Assembly (NCBI GenBank): GCA_963978545.1
Contig: OZ021723.1
Span: 1,054,001 to 1,118,000 of the forward strand
Direction of reading: 5' to 3'
Length of the DNA stretch: 64,000 nt
Origin: Linyphia triangularis
Lineage: Eukaryota; Arthropoda; Arachnida; Araneae; Linyphiidae
Numbering within the stretch: position 1 is the first letter of the stretch; each line of letters opens with the position of its first letter. Shown one piece after another: positions 12,395 through 26,200 of the stretch. The notes below the pieces were generated by a model. It searched no databases and was not told where the DNA came from. It saw only the letters and a program-made list of their open reading frames with translations. The translations under genes and the position numbers were made by a program.

Positions 12395-12930
12395 TCTATT
12401 TTAGAAATTTTATTGAAGAAGCTCCATTCCTCTAGGAGCATTTATTTTTCGAAGTCACTCTCAACTGACTCATGGGATTTCTCAAATAAACAATTGATCA
12501 GAGTAGCCTAGTTTAGTAACAGCAAGTTTAGGTACCTCTATCGAACATCATTCTGAATTTTTAATAGAATATATAAAGAAAGGTTAGTAGAATCCACAAG
12601 TCGGCAGTAGAGAAAATGGCCGACACTGGACGAACTATCGACTTTGAACGAGTTGAACTAAATTCATCCATTTTGTCGGCGTGAAGGCATTATGCTTGCC
12701 AAACCGAATAGCCTTTTCTTCTCTACAGGGTTTCTGGACTTCCAGAGTGCCTTCACTCCGCCAAAATGGATAAATTTCCTATGAGCACGGTGAAGATCTA
12801 AGTGATATTAAGTTTAAGTGGAGTTTAGTATAGTTTCGGCCATTTTTGCCTTGCCAGACCAAAGGATCTTTTCTCTACATTGTATAAAAATTCAGAATGA
12901 TGTTCGATCGGGTAACAAAACTTTCAGTCT
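12395..12930. mobile_element. Palindromic MITE (family D, copy 1) in the 3' flank of the SEC14-like gene
   Basis: CGAACATCATTCTGAATTTT near 12542 is mirrored by AAATTCAGAATGATGTTCG near 12890. The left flank (TCCATTCCT, GTCACTCTCAACTGACTCAT, AGTAGCCTAGTTTAG) matches the right arm of the copy at 50210-50975 in reverse. On the minus strand it supplies AATAAA at about 12440 and 12411, the first canonical poly(A) signals after the gene's stop codon. Confidence 0.7.
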
Positions 12931-13115
12931 CCTCTCAGTCTATAAAGCAACTTAAATAAAACATTCTTAGAAATGATTCGCCAAAAATGAATCCAATACG
13001 TTTCTCTGCAAAGCTGAACTTTCTTTTAGAATTTGATAAATATGTTTTGATTTCCAGTTCTTGAAAGAGAAATGTATTTCCATTTTCACGCCCTTTTGTC
13101 TGTTTAGGTAGAATG

Positions 13116-13201
13116 TTACTTGTGAGGTTTAAGGACTGAGGCTGTGTAATGTATTTCTTTGCTGTGCATCCAGCTGTACGTGTTGTCAAACTCAATGGTA
13201 T
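13116..13201 (-). CDS. SEC14-like coding exon 12, C-terminus (residues 364-391) and stop
   Basis: An 86-bp coding part entered in phase 1 after ttttcag. Encodes [18 protein letters not shown] then TASVLKPHK and TAA (13116-13118). The F-D-N-x-Y-S-W motif is the last strand of GOLD in SEC14L proteins. The 3'UTR continues to lower coordinates. No AATAAA is seen on the minus strand until about 12440 and 12411, inside a MITE. Confidence 0.95.
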
Positions 13202-16200
13202 CTGAAAATAACAAAGATAGATATCATCAATATGTAACCCTACGCTGCATCCTAAGAATTACACATTTAAACATTGTCTCAAAGTAAGAATCATTCCCTA
13301 TAGTTACAATTTTCCAGCCCAGTTCATTACTTGATAGAAAACCTTGAAATTTCGTGAGTAGGTGCGAAAACTTAATGAAATGACATAAATTAAAAATTTG
13401 AAAATAGCGTCACATATATTTTAATTTTATATTTGCATTCCTTACGTCAATGAACATGCAGTGGCTTCACATGCAATAGCTTTTTTTTAATTTTAGGGTC
13501 ATTTACACGAGGAGAGTAAAATAGTGAGTACGCTGTTGCATAGAATCGGACAGTTTTCTGTCCTGGAGAGTGCGCATCTACACGAAGAGAGTATAACGGT
13601 TATCAAGCGGGTCGACGATAGATATCTGATTGCGTTCTAATTCTAAATTTGTTGGGCGGGGGGGGGGAGGGCAAGCCGAGGCCGGAAACCTTAGGAGGCT
13701 GCAAATGGGATGTAAAATTAACTAGCTTATGAAAAAAAAATATTAAACCAAGATTCATTTGAATACTTATGAAAAATTAATTGGTGGAATTTTAATAAAA
13801 TTTGCTTTTAATATGTTTTACGAACTTTTAATATGTTTTACGAACTTTTAATATGTTTTACGAACTTTTAATATGTTTTACGAACTTTTAATATGTTTTA
13901 CGAACTCAAGCATGAGAATGACATAAGAAGATTGAGTTATGTAGTTTTTGAGTAAAAACACGTTTTGAAAGATAAGTAGAGTTTTCGTGTATTAAAGACA
14001 AAATCCAAAACCGAAACAAAAGTGCAAAGCAATATAGATAAATATCGAAATATTTAAGGAAATCGCTCACAAGTATAATAGTACTCCAGCTTAAAAATGA
14101 ATAAAATAAAATATTACCCTTTTTATTATAATTTAAATAAACGGACACACACACAAAGTGTTGTAAAAGAATTTTTTATGGTGTGCTTTAATTTATCAGA
14201 ACATGTATAGGGCCGCTAAAAAAAAGAAATTGAAGTCAAAAAATTATCAAAATTAAAAGTGAGAAAAAAACACTTTAAAGTTTAACTCTATTTTTAGTAA
14301 TTAGGTTTTTATTTTTAGTTGTTCTATAATTTGTTTTTACTATCTTTTTAATCTATGCATTTTATAATTATATACTAGTTTTGTATTTTTTTTTTTTTTT
14401 GTGCAATTTTAATTTCGATTTAGTGCCAAAATCATAAATCAAGAAATTTGTATTTTTTTTAAACAAAACTTTGACATTTTTAATATAATTTTTTTTTTTT
14501 GCCCACAAAGTGCAAGAGGTTATCTCTTTTAATTTTTGTTATAAACGGGCGACATTTTACCTTTTTGCACGGGACGGCGAAACTGCTAGCCCCAGCCCTG
14601 CTCATTTTTAATTCAATTTTTACAAGTCTTTTCCAATCTAAAAAAAAGCTGTATAAATCTTTTGCGAACACAGAAAAGGAAGATTATTCGTTTCCATAAA
14701 TCCCGTGAGCATTTTGTTGGCTTTGTCCTTGACAGTATACTAGGTTATTTCAAACATGTTTAACCCTTTGCACTCGAGCCCTTTTTCACGCGGAGGGACC
14801 AACAGCTCAAGACATTTCGTGGCATTTTTGGTTCGGTTTGCGATCACGCATTCACTTCATAGAAACTAAACACAGTTATTGGCCTTGCATCGAATTTCCG
14901 CATCAAACCTAGTGGTCCTCTCGTGATGCGGCATCCAATCATGTGGTGCCTGAGAAGCCCCGCTCGAGCGCAAAGGGTTAAATCTACTATCCGAGAGAAT
15001 CACTGTCTGTCAGTAGGGGAGCAGGAAAAACGAAGGGGATTTTTAGGGCAAATTTTACTGTCAAGGTCCTACTCACCGTTTTACTCGCTTCGTGTTAAAG
15101 CCCATTTTCCTTTGTAAAATAAAATATATTAGACACTATTTTCGAGTTTTTAATTTATGCCATTCCAACTAAGTGATAACTTTCCCATCTACTCAATAAG
15201 TTTCAAGGTGGTTACAAAGTAGTTTCTAAAGGAACTGGACTAGAAGACTGTGACATGAGCGAGAATAGGGCACGATCCATACTAGGACTTCCTCTTAAAG
15301 TTGCTCATTAAGTAATGGTGTCCAGCGATAAGGACGACTCCCTAATTTTTAGATCAAATAATTCAGAAACAAATATCGATAAAAGAATGAAACAAGAGCT
15401 AGAGTTATTTTGAAAGCTGTAAAAATCTGAAACAGAAGTTTCAAAGTTAGTTACAAATGTTGCCAGCAGATGGCGCAGTTGTGAAATTCCAGAAATATGT
15501 TATAAATTTGTGCTCTGCAATTAGTGGTTGCAAACGTTAACTTCCTTTCAAGTTTAAACAGTGAAACTGTCCAAAGAGTGACCGCTCAGCTGAGCTTCAA
15601 AGCACTCTTTATTCATAAGAACTACAGTCTACAGCGCCATCTGCTGGCAATATTGGTAACTAATTTTGGAAATTCAGTATCAGATTTTTACAGCTTTTCA
15701 AAATAACTATACATTTTGTTGCATTATTCTACCGAGCTCCGTTTTTAAGTTATTTAAGGGGGTCAGTCCCCTCCATAGGAGCCCATGTTAAATTTAACAA
15801 ATTTGGCGGCGTCTCATTTAATAACCGATTCTTCAATTATTATGAAACTTTCACAGTAAAATATTTGGATACCTTTTAGTTTTTTAACTCGATATTTTTA
15901 TTATTTTTTGAAAATTAAAATAATTATGACTATCTAAAAATTTGTTTGAAAGTTGTTAACATTTTAGACTAATTTTTTTAAAAGTATACTACATACCATT
16001 TATTCCTCATGTTAAAGTACTTAAATACACTCACTTCCAAAAGTTAAGCATGGAGTGGTAAAATGCGAAATAATAGACAATTACGGCTTTGATTGACACG
16101 AAATGTTGCAAGTAAGTAGCTCAATGTTTATATATGAAACAAGGCAAAGAATTATAAACAGAGATAAAAAAAATATTGAATTTTTATAAATTATAAGATA

Positions 16201-18724
16201 TTACGTCATATTTGCGTCATTAAGAAAAAGATGTTTAAATTCAAAACAAACAACAAAACTCGACATTAATAGTGTGTATGTGTGCATCCCTCACCTACAT
16301 CCAAAGTGTACATGGCGATCAACCACCACAGAATCCAGTAATCGCCGTTCTTCCTATAGGGCAGTTTTTAAATCTCTGAGAGTGGCTGGAGGTGGGAAAC
16401 GTCTACATACATCACGGTTGAGGGCATCCCAAAGATTTTCAATTGGATTAAAGTCTGGCAAGTAAGCCGGCCACTTCATACGCACAATCCCCTCACTCTT
16501 CAGAAAGTCGTCAACGATATAAGCTCTATAGAGGACGCGCATTAATTAAAACGAAAGAAGGACCAACTGCTGCAAAGTACAGTTTCGCAATGGTGTCTAA
16601 GACTTCATTTCGATACCATGCAGACGTCACAGAACCTCGCTTGAAAATGTGCAGGTCGGTGTGATATCTCAATGAAATCCCTGCCTAGGCTATGATGCTT
16701 CCACCACAGAATGCGTGATGTTCGGTGATGTTCTATTGGCCAATTGCATGTGCCTTGTTCTCTCCAGACCCATACACGCTTATCATCAGGTTGTAGGGCA
16801 AATCTGGACTCGTCTGTGAACATAACGTTGCCCCAAATATACACAGTCCAATTCACATGCTGGCGGTACCATTTTAATCGTGCCCATTTGGAATGGACGG
16901 ATAAAGAATTACAAACTCGTGGTACCCGGGTGTATAGACCATACATGTGTAGCCTTCGAGGAACAGTAGTAGCAAATATCGTCATACCAATGACCGCTGC
17001 AACCATAGATATTACACTTGAGGAAGGTGATCTTCGATTTCGCTTGGTTACAATAGCAATATATCGATCATCCACGGGGTCGTAAACCTTGGACGACCGG
17101 CTAGTGTTCGGGCAACTGTATGGCTGGTTTGGAATTGTTTCCATAATCGTGAAATGATGGTATGATGAACGCCGAAGAAAAGAGCAACATCTGTGATAAG
17201 CAGTCCTGTTTCAATGCGTCGGACATTCCGTCAGCGCTCAGAATCTTCCATTCGTCTTCTGGAAGCCATAGAAACACGTCTAGCTTGAAAACAAATCGTA
17301 CGAATGTTCTAAACACCTTACATGCAATTCCTCACAATGCCGGCTTCTTATACGACTGCCTGTTTTGGATATTTCTCGACGCAAAACCATGAATGACTGT
17401 TTCGTAACATATTTGCATACTTCCTTTTACCTTTGCAGCAAATTTCAGCTTCTGTAATTCAAGTTGGCTTACGGAAATTAACTTTTTCCTTTTCGTGCTT
17501 AACTTTTGAAAGTGAGTGTACATTAGAGAAATATGTAAAATAAATTTCAAGCATTTATGTTATATATATTTTAAGCCATGCACCCTCAAACATGAAAAGA
17601 CAGCATTTTGAGAAATTTGGTTTTAAACTTAAAAAACACGCATAAGTACGTATTGCTAACTTCAAAAAAATATAAAAACTACTTCAAAATATAATGTAAT
17701 TACAAATGAGGTATCCATTTAAAAATACGAATTTAAATTTTAATAATCAAAATTTATAATCTGAAAATTTGTCATGTGCCGGACCCCCTTACCTGTTCAT
17801 TAACCCTTAGTTAGGAGCGCGATCTTTTGTTTCGAGGTTAGTCGCATGGGGGACCAATGTCCCCCAAATTTAAATGTTCGTGCATGCCATTCAATTCGTG
17901 ACCAAATATCAAAGTAAGTGGGTATATAAAATTAAAAACAAAACATTATTGAATAGATTGAATATGAATAGAAAAATAAATAAAGTAAATAAATAAAAAT
18001 AAAAAAAACATTTTAAAAATAACTTTAAAATACCGTAAGAAGGCTTTAATCTTGCGCTGACATCTATTGAGAAATTGAGGGGACATTTGTCAACCGCGCG
18101 ACTAACCAAGGGTTAAGTATTGTCTAATACCACTACAACAACGAAAAATAACAGCGAATATCCCTTACAAATGCCTGTTTTCCCGCACTGGTACATTCCC
18201 GATTCCGACAGGTTGCTGGCCTCGACCCTCTGTTGCGGCATGACCAGAGAGGCGTTCGAATTGTCGTTACTGTTCTCCTTGTAAAACAAGGAAAACACGA
18301 TGTCTTTACTCTTCACGATGAACTCCCATTCGAGCGTGGAGCCGGGGTAGAGCACATGAAACGTCACTTCCTCCTTCGACATCCGGTGCACGTGCAGCTT
18401 CTTGGCGCCGGGTAGTCGATCGGAGCACGATCGGTGAGTTTTCATGAAATAGCGCTCGGGAACTGTACCTCCGTATTTGATCTGGAGAAAATGCAAAATA
18501 TGTGGTAAGATAGGATTGAAGTTTGTAGACCTTAAAAACAACTAGACGATGTAAAATAGTAATAAAAACAACAATAATATGAATAACAATAATAATAATA
18601 ATAATAATAATATAATAATAATAATATAATAATAATAATAATAATATAATAATAATAATAATAATATAATAATAACAACAATACCAATAACGATAATAAT
18701 AGTAATAGTAATAACAATAATAAT

Positions 18725-18764
<40 letters not shown>

Positions 18765-19219
18765 TAAGCTAAGTAAAATGGCCAGTCAAAATAAGGTATG
18801 AAATTCGCCAAGTCACTGTAGTTTTCCTCATTGGTGTCTATGATTGAAGTGAATGGGTTATTTTCTCATCCTTCGTTCGAAAAGGCCACTCGTCACGTGG
18901 TTTTCATTTTCGTTACACGAGGTAACCTTAAACATGCCATCTAGTTGTATTATAAGTCTACTATATATTCGATGAATTAAATAAAGATTATTAGGAAGAA
19001 CCTCTTTAGGCAGTGCTAGAAATGTGGGTAGACGTAGGGTGACGCGTTCCCCCACTTGTCAAGAAAATACCCATGCGTCTCCCCCACTTCTAAAGCCACT
19101 GAAATCCCTCCCTTTAATTTAAAAAAAAACATTCAATACGTGAAAAAACTAGAGAAAAAATAGTATTAACCATTCATTACTTCTGTTTTCTGCTTTTTCT
19201 GTCAATTTGTTATTTTGTA

Positions 19220-19256
<37 letters not shown>

Positions 19257-20232
19257 CAGATTCAGCCAATTTTTTTTGGGAAATGCTTGGCGAGTTTCAG
19301 CGCCTGTTGTTTGGGATTATTGAGGAGTGGATAGAAGAAGACATATTTATCACACTATTACTTCCGTTTTTGTCCTCGACCATTTACTTTAAAATGTTTT
19401 GCGTTTTGTTGTTTATTAGTAGAAAACCGCTTATTCCTCCAACTTAACCATTAACTCTTACTTCTGATTCTAAGCGGCATTTGTATTCGTAGTCTATCAA
19501 GTACAAAACAAGATGAATTTGATAAATTGGCTTCAAAACTGTAAGAAAAATGGCTCCGATACACTGCAGAACGTTGAAGAAGGAGCAGTGGAAAATGTGC
19601 AAGTGCATCAAGTTGAAAAGCGACCACGTGGAGAGAATCTAGTCCGTGGCGGCCACAGTAAGCAAAAATGCCATTGCTGTAACGATTATCCAAAGTATTG
19701 GATACATGATACGTACATTCAGAAATGAAACGAGTATCCATGGCTTACTTGTGAAGAATAAAAACTTGGATGCAATACATACAAGGCTGTTAAAAGCAAG
19801 CGCGACCAGAAAAACAAACAAAGTTTGAAACTTTCTATCGTATGGTAGGGTGTAACATTTTACCACATGGAGACAAAGAATTTGACCAACGAGAATCCTT
19901 AAGAAAGGAGATTTTCAAACACAAAACAAGTGAAGCTCATAAATATGCTGAAAAAATTATCTATGAAGCCAAATAAGAAAGCTGAAAAATGGAACTTTCA
20001 ATTTTTTAATGCACGATACAATACTTGTATATACCATCAATGACAAAATTGTTGAAACAAATTTATCTTTTCACTATCTTCCGAGTCATGTAATTCAAAA
20101 TTGTCTAACTTTTTTTTTGGATAGTACTAAAATTAGTTAAGCATAGATTTTCTTCTTAAAAATATATCAAGCATGTAGGAAAATGCAAAATGTAATGACA
20201 CTGAGAAAAAATTATTTAAAGTTTTCAAATAA

Positions 20233-20272
<40 letters not shown>

Positions 20273-23200
20273 TTTTATAAATGTCATAGTGTTATAATAA
20301 TGTATTATACTATTTTGTATGAAGATATAGGTATTTTTTATTAACAAATACTATTACACTTGGTCAACTTTTAACTTTGGAGGAACTTTCTTTTAAGTTA
20401 AATTTCTAATCTTGTAAAAGACCGAATATTTAAAAAAATATATAATTCCTTATTAATTTAATTTTTTGAAAGTATGCTTATTTAGAGACAATATTTAAAG
20501 CTAAATAAACAGTCATGTATATAATGTAAAATTATTACTTTACTTCATCTCATACTTCCAAGTAAAAAAAAACTAAGTCACCGAATATTCATTAAAATAA
20601 TGTTGCACAAATTGTCTGTATATAGTGTAAATAATGACGTATTATTTTAAAACTCTATTGTAATTTATTTTTATCTTATTTTATTTATTAACAGCGATTA
20701 TACAGGCTAGAAAAAGGTGGCAACACCTAAAGCAATCGAGAAATTTCGAGATGTTTCTTTTCCGACGAATTGGCTGGAAATTTCGCTAATGTTCTCTCGT
20801 GCCAAGTATATAAAGACCGGAGATAGGGAAAGTTTTCAGATTGACTTTGGACTTCGATGTGAGCTGATCGCTTTGTTTACCTACTAGAGTGAACTTGTAT
20901 AATTGCTGTATTCGAAGTTGTTCTTACTGAAGCTTGTGTTGAAGCTTGAGGGTGATTAAACTGTTGTCTGTGAATAAATTTTATGCCTTTGAAGAGTGAA
21001 TAAATTTTAGTTTTTATCTTAAAAACTGTGCCATCATTGCCTCAGCGGAAAAATTCATAACAATAATAAATTTTGTACCTTTGTTCCTGCTTTAAATTAT
21101 TTCCTTACTACTAGTTAATTTTTTTTATAAGGTACGAAATTATAAAATTTATCATTGGGGGTGAAGGGAGGGAGTAGACTTGTCACCAACTTTTGGCCGT
21201 CCCCCACCATTTTTCCCCACTTCTACAACTGCCTATAGGTAATTAGTTTTTTTATTATTGCCATTCTGTATTATGTTTTAGAAAGAATTCATTAACTTTG
21301 AAATAACATAACTGTGAAACGGTGAGAGAGAAAAGACAAGTAGTATGTTCGATAGACTGGGAAGGAATTTTAAATACCTCTGCTTTGCTAAATTGATTTA
21401 TGGGAGCAAATTTGATGATGCCGCCATATGGTCTATCAATGAGTTACATTGTCATTTAAGAAAACTGGTTCTGTACGGAAAAAAAAAATCGAACGATGAT
21501 TTTAGCTTCGGTTCTAAAATGGTTCGGTTGCACCAAAATGTTTTATTTACGATTTTCTGTATGTTTGGCACCCATTCTTTTTTCTTAATTGCTATTAACT
21601 AGATAAATTAAACTCTATCTCTATATATTTCAATAGGAACCTCTATTTTTTATGTTTTCATTCGACTTAGAATACTTTGTTTACCCTAAATACCAAATTT
21701 CAGTTCATTATGTTGAGAAACATGTCACTTATGAGCGAAAATTTTTCGGCCGATCTTCAGAGCAAATCTCAGTTTAAAGAAAGCGTATTTTTAAGCACCT
21801 ACTTTAAAGCGGGGAAGAATCGAACGTTTGCATGCTTCAAGACGTAATCTATTATACAATTCCTTAAAGTGAGTTTTTTTTTTACATGAAATGAAAACAA
21901 AATTCTGGACGGGTTTCCGACAATGATAAATCTAATATATATATATTGTTACGAATTTTTGTTTATTTGTAAATATATCGTAGTTTTAATTTTGTAAATA
22001 GTAAAATTTATGTACATTTCGCATAAGGCAGTGCAATAGTTCGTCGTTAGTTTGCTTCCCCTCAATGTGTGTCTTAATGCTTGATAAAGAGTTTTACAGA
22101 GGTAACGCTGGGAAGCGAGTTTTACAAGGAGCAGGGCATTTAACATTATGGTAATGGCAATTTCGCCAAGTTGGCGATGGTTTTGGCGACTAATTTTTTT
22201 CACCAAATTTGACAATAAATTGCCAAATATCGCCAAACATGGCGACCGTTTGGCGATATTTTCGGTCGCCATGTACATGTATAGGGCTTTTCGACTACGA
22301 TCTGGGAAGTTCTCCAAATTTCTATCTTTAGAAGTTTCGCGAAGATTGACTTTCCTATATAAGGCCGGCCGTGAGTTGAGTGAGTGGAGTTACAGAGTTA
22401 GTTGTCTCTCAGTGAGCATTCAGAGTAGTTCTAAAGCGAACTGTATTGCATTGTCTTTTGCAGAGATTTGAGCAGTTGTGTTGTCAAGTTTTTAACTGCT
22501 GTTTTGTGCTCTATTGTTGTGAAAAGAGTTGTATTGTGTCTACAAGAACGAGAAGTTCTGGAGTTGTAAGAGAATCTGTGAAGAGTTATATTGGAATACA
22601 TTTCTGCAAGTTTTTATCTGCTTTGGCTTCAAATCTATCGAACCCATCCACGCAACAATATATATAAAAAAAAATACGTGTTTCTATTTAAAAACTTTAA
22701 AAACTTGTTTTTTTAATTAATAATTAATCATCAAAAAATTATTTTGAGCAAAAGTTGGTTGCTATTTATGTTTGTCATTTAACAAAGTATCGTTTGAAAG
22801 AAAAAATTTAAAATATACGAATTATTTAAGAGTTTGTGGCCCAAAAAGTAACTTTTTGTTTTAACATTAATTTATCAATTCTTTGACTTCATTTAAATTT
22901 CAAACCACTTATTGGAAAATTATGAAATTTTGTAATAGCAATCGTTCGGATTTTTTTTTTTTTTTTTTTTTTTTTTTGGCCAGCTGTACACACGGAGAAT
23001 TAAAAACACGTTTTTGTGTCTTGGCATAATACTGCATTCTGTAAAAACGACTGTTTTGCTGATCTTTCCCGTAGAACTATTTCCCCGAAGTGAAACAATT
23101 ACATCAGACCGCTATATTCAGATTTTACAGCAATTTGCCCCCGCATTTTAATGTTTTTACAGCTTTCGTTTTAATCGGGTGTATTTAAAATTCCCTATCC

Positions 23201-26200
23201 TTCATACCACTTGTGTCATCTTTCTGTTTCCCTCTCTTTATAAATCCTTTATATTAACTTCGATTTTGTGTGTATGCATGTTTGTGGGTATGTTTGTTGA
23301 TGGCGGGCAGAGGCCTAATAACTCCCCTATCGTCATCCAATCAGTCTGAAACTTGGCAGATAGGTTCGATGTCGGTAACAATGCATTCTATAAATGTAGA
23401 GACTGTCACTATAAGGTAACTTTTACGGACTACTGATAAACGTATTTGCCGTCATCCAATCGCAATAAAATAACATTAAACCGGCCATTAAAGAAACTCT
23501 TCAATGTTACCAACATTTTTTAAATAAATAAATAAATTGTTTTAATTTGAATTAATAAAAGATATTTGGATGTGAGTGCACAAATTCATTTTAATTTTTA
23601 ATAAATAAATTTTGAAACGGAAGTTTGCCGCACATTCTGCTGATAGGAATGTTTTTGATATTTAAAATTTGACGCAAACAGCAAGACACGCTGTTTACAA
23701 AAACGGAACATTGTTAATGAACCAAAAAAATGTGTCAATGCATATAAAGGGTTTAACTTTGTTTTTATGGGTTATGCAGTTATGGGTTATATTATTCCAG
23801 GTTGGGTAGTCCTTTCTGAAAGTATCTGTTCATTCATGATATTGATTAATAGCCTTTTGTAATGTTATTTTGTAGGACACCTACTATTGATTTGCACATC
23901 GGGTCTCCATCAGGATCAGTTCGGTTTCCAGTGAGAGATGCGGGCAAAACGTCTGGACTGATGTGTTTCAGCAGTTCCTCCTGCCAGCCAGCTGACACAG
24001 AGAAAGCAGTCAATATCACAAAATAACGTCACATTTATAATAATTTACGTTCATAACAGATGCATTTTATAACTAACAGATGGAGCCACTAAACAGTGAG
24101 GTTTCTTAGTAAAATTTAAGTTCTTTTTCTTATTTTTGAACATCGAATGCGGCAAAAAACGACAAGCAGTTTTGCGATAGCCCAATGCATTTAGAAATTA
24201 CTTTCTCAAACCACCTTGACATTTGGTAAGTAGTTACAAAAATGATCAATTAACGGAATGACTTAAATTTAAAATCAGGGAAAAAAAATGTCTAATATAT
24301 TTTATTTTATATTTGAAATCCTTACGTCAATGCATGTGGCTCCACCTGGTTTTGTTTTTTGCTATTTTAATTTTCATTTGTAATAGATAGATCTATTATA
24401 AATGAAAATTATAAATAAATTTCATTAAAGGATCATTTTAAGACCTTCACCAAGTGTCAAGTTGGTTATAGAACGTATAGTTTCTAAATGCAGTGGGCTA
24501 GAGATTGTAACACACCAAGTATAGGAAATAATCCTCACTAGGACTTCCTTTTAAACTGATCATTATCATTATTTTTTTATCTTTTCCTTTGATTTAACAT
24601 ACACAGTTCCTTAAATACAGAGTTACATGTATGAAACATTCATTCATTTTCAAAGCTCTACATCTTCAAAAGTATTACACGCAACTGCACATTGAAATGT
24701 ATTAAAATGAGACAGAAAAATGGCACAGGATTTAAACGCGAAATGTAGTCTTAATTTAAAAGGCATTTGAGATGTTTGATATTGGAGATACTTTCAAACA
24801 GTTGAAATGCCTGGATGGGTTGAGTATTCTCATTCACACCAGGTCAAAATTTCAAATAGTTGGATAATAATTCATGCATTTCACATCGTGGATGTTTGAT
24901 CCCGTTTTGACCCCTAAAATTGGTTTTATTAAAATCGGGATATTTTACTTTATGTATATTTGCCCTTGTTGACATTTGTTTCAAATTTTATGACCTTGAC
25001 TATATATTTGAAGTAGTCAGTGGTGTAGTGTAAAATAAAAAGGTGTTGGAACGCTATGTCGCGTCGTTACAAATGTATTTTTTTCTGCGTGTGGAGGGGG
25101 GTGGGGGGGAGGGGGTTGAAAATGACAACTTTAAATAATTTTATTAATATTACTTTAATAATCTCTACACAACAAATGAGCACTTCAAAAATTAAAAAAA
25201 AAATGTGTGTTTTGACTTATTCTTTTATTATATATATATTTTTAAACTGTTAAGTTATATAGATTTTTAAACAATTTGTTTTGCACAACTCATTTTAAAA
25301 AATTGTTTGACACTTTATAAATGGATTATAAGATATTTGCAAACATATTATTGACGCAGATTTTTTACAACAATTTTCCAAAATTTCAGAGATGCCTTAC
25401 ATGCAATGGGTTCGGATAAATTCACAGATTCTGTGGCTCCTCGAAATCTGTTTTCAAAATGAATTAAAAAGATTGCGATTGTTGCAGATGTCGATTGAGA
25501 GTTTTACAGCTTTTCTCCTTCTCAAAAAAGAAAGGGGGGAAAAATGTAGAGAAGTTCCTCTTGCTTGATTGACCCTTCTTTTCATTTTCCAAATTTTCTT
25601 CATTAATAAAATAATTGGTAAATTAAAATCCATCAGTCGATTTAAAATTTCTGGATAAAATATTAATTTGTGTACCATTTCCAATCGTATCTAATTTTAA
25701 GCGGGATATTTCAATGTAGGGTCATTACTTTTCAGACGTATATAGATTTGTTTGGAACATTTCTGTATTTTTAATCTTACCCAGTTCGATTTTGTCATTT
25801 CGACAGTGGTGATGATTAGTACACACTAAAGTGGGTATGAATCGGAGGTGAAAGCAAACTGCAAAATATATATGAATATTGTCATCAAAATCACTAGATT
25901 TTAAAAAAGATCGGGGGAAATTTCCTTCCCTTATCGTCGCCACTGTATTTAGTGTTGATTTTCATTTTAAATCGGGGGAATAGATTTTTTTTAAGAACTG
26001 CTGCTACACTTTTGGGATAAACTCTGAAATAATTGTAAATGTAAAAGCTTTCCCATTCTCAAACAGAAAAGCAATTTAATTTTGCATTTTAAAATGTATC
26101 TGAATTGCTTTCCTACTTCTTCACAGCCCAATTTCGATGTATTATACCCATTTACAAAACCATTAGCAGTTTTATATTAAGGAAAATCAAATATGCAGAA

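Larger units (their letters stand above)
15758..17788. mobile_element. TTAA-type MITE (family M, copy 1) split by a Tc1/mariner element
   Basis: Left end TTAA|GGGGGTCAGTCCCCTCC, right end GTGCCGGACCCCC|TTAC. The two halves, 15758-16027 and 17519-17788, line up with the uninterrupted copy at 48275-48614. AACTTTCACAGTAAAATATT, TTTATTCCT and ACTTAAATAC are shared on the left, and CATTAGAGAAAYATG on the right. Confidence 0.8.

Noticed and set aside
18532..18811. Isoleucine/tyrosine/leucine-rich open frames
   Set aside because: Translation of an (AAT)n microsatellite.
21949..22471. Open frames of 122 and 107 codons on opposite strands
   Set aside because: Both lie within a solo LTR and overlap its promoter; no retroelement protein motifs.
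23235..23800. Family B as a Helitron
   Set aside because: The start ATCCTTTATATT could fit a 5' TC end, but I saw no consistent CTRR end or terminal hairpin across copies, so the class is left open.
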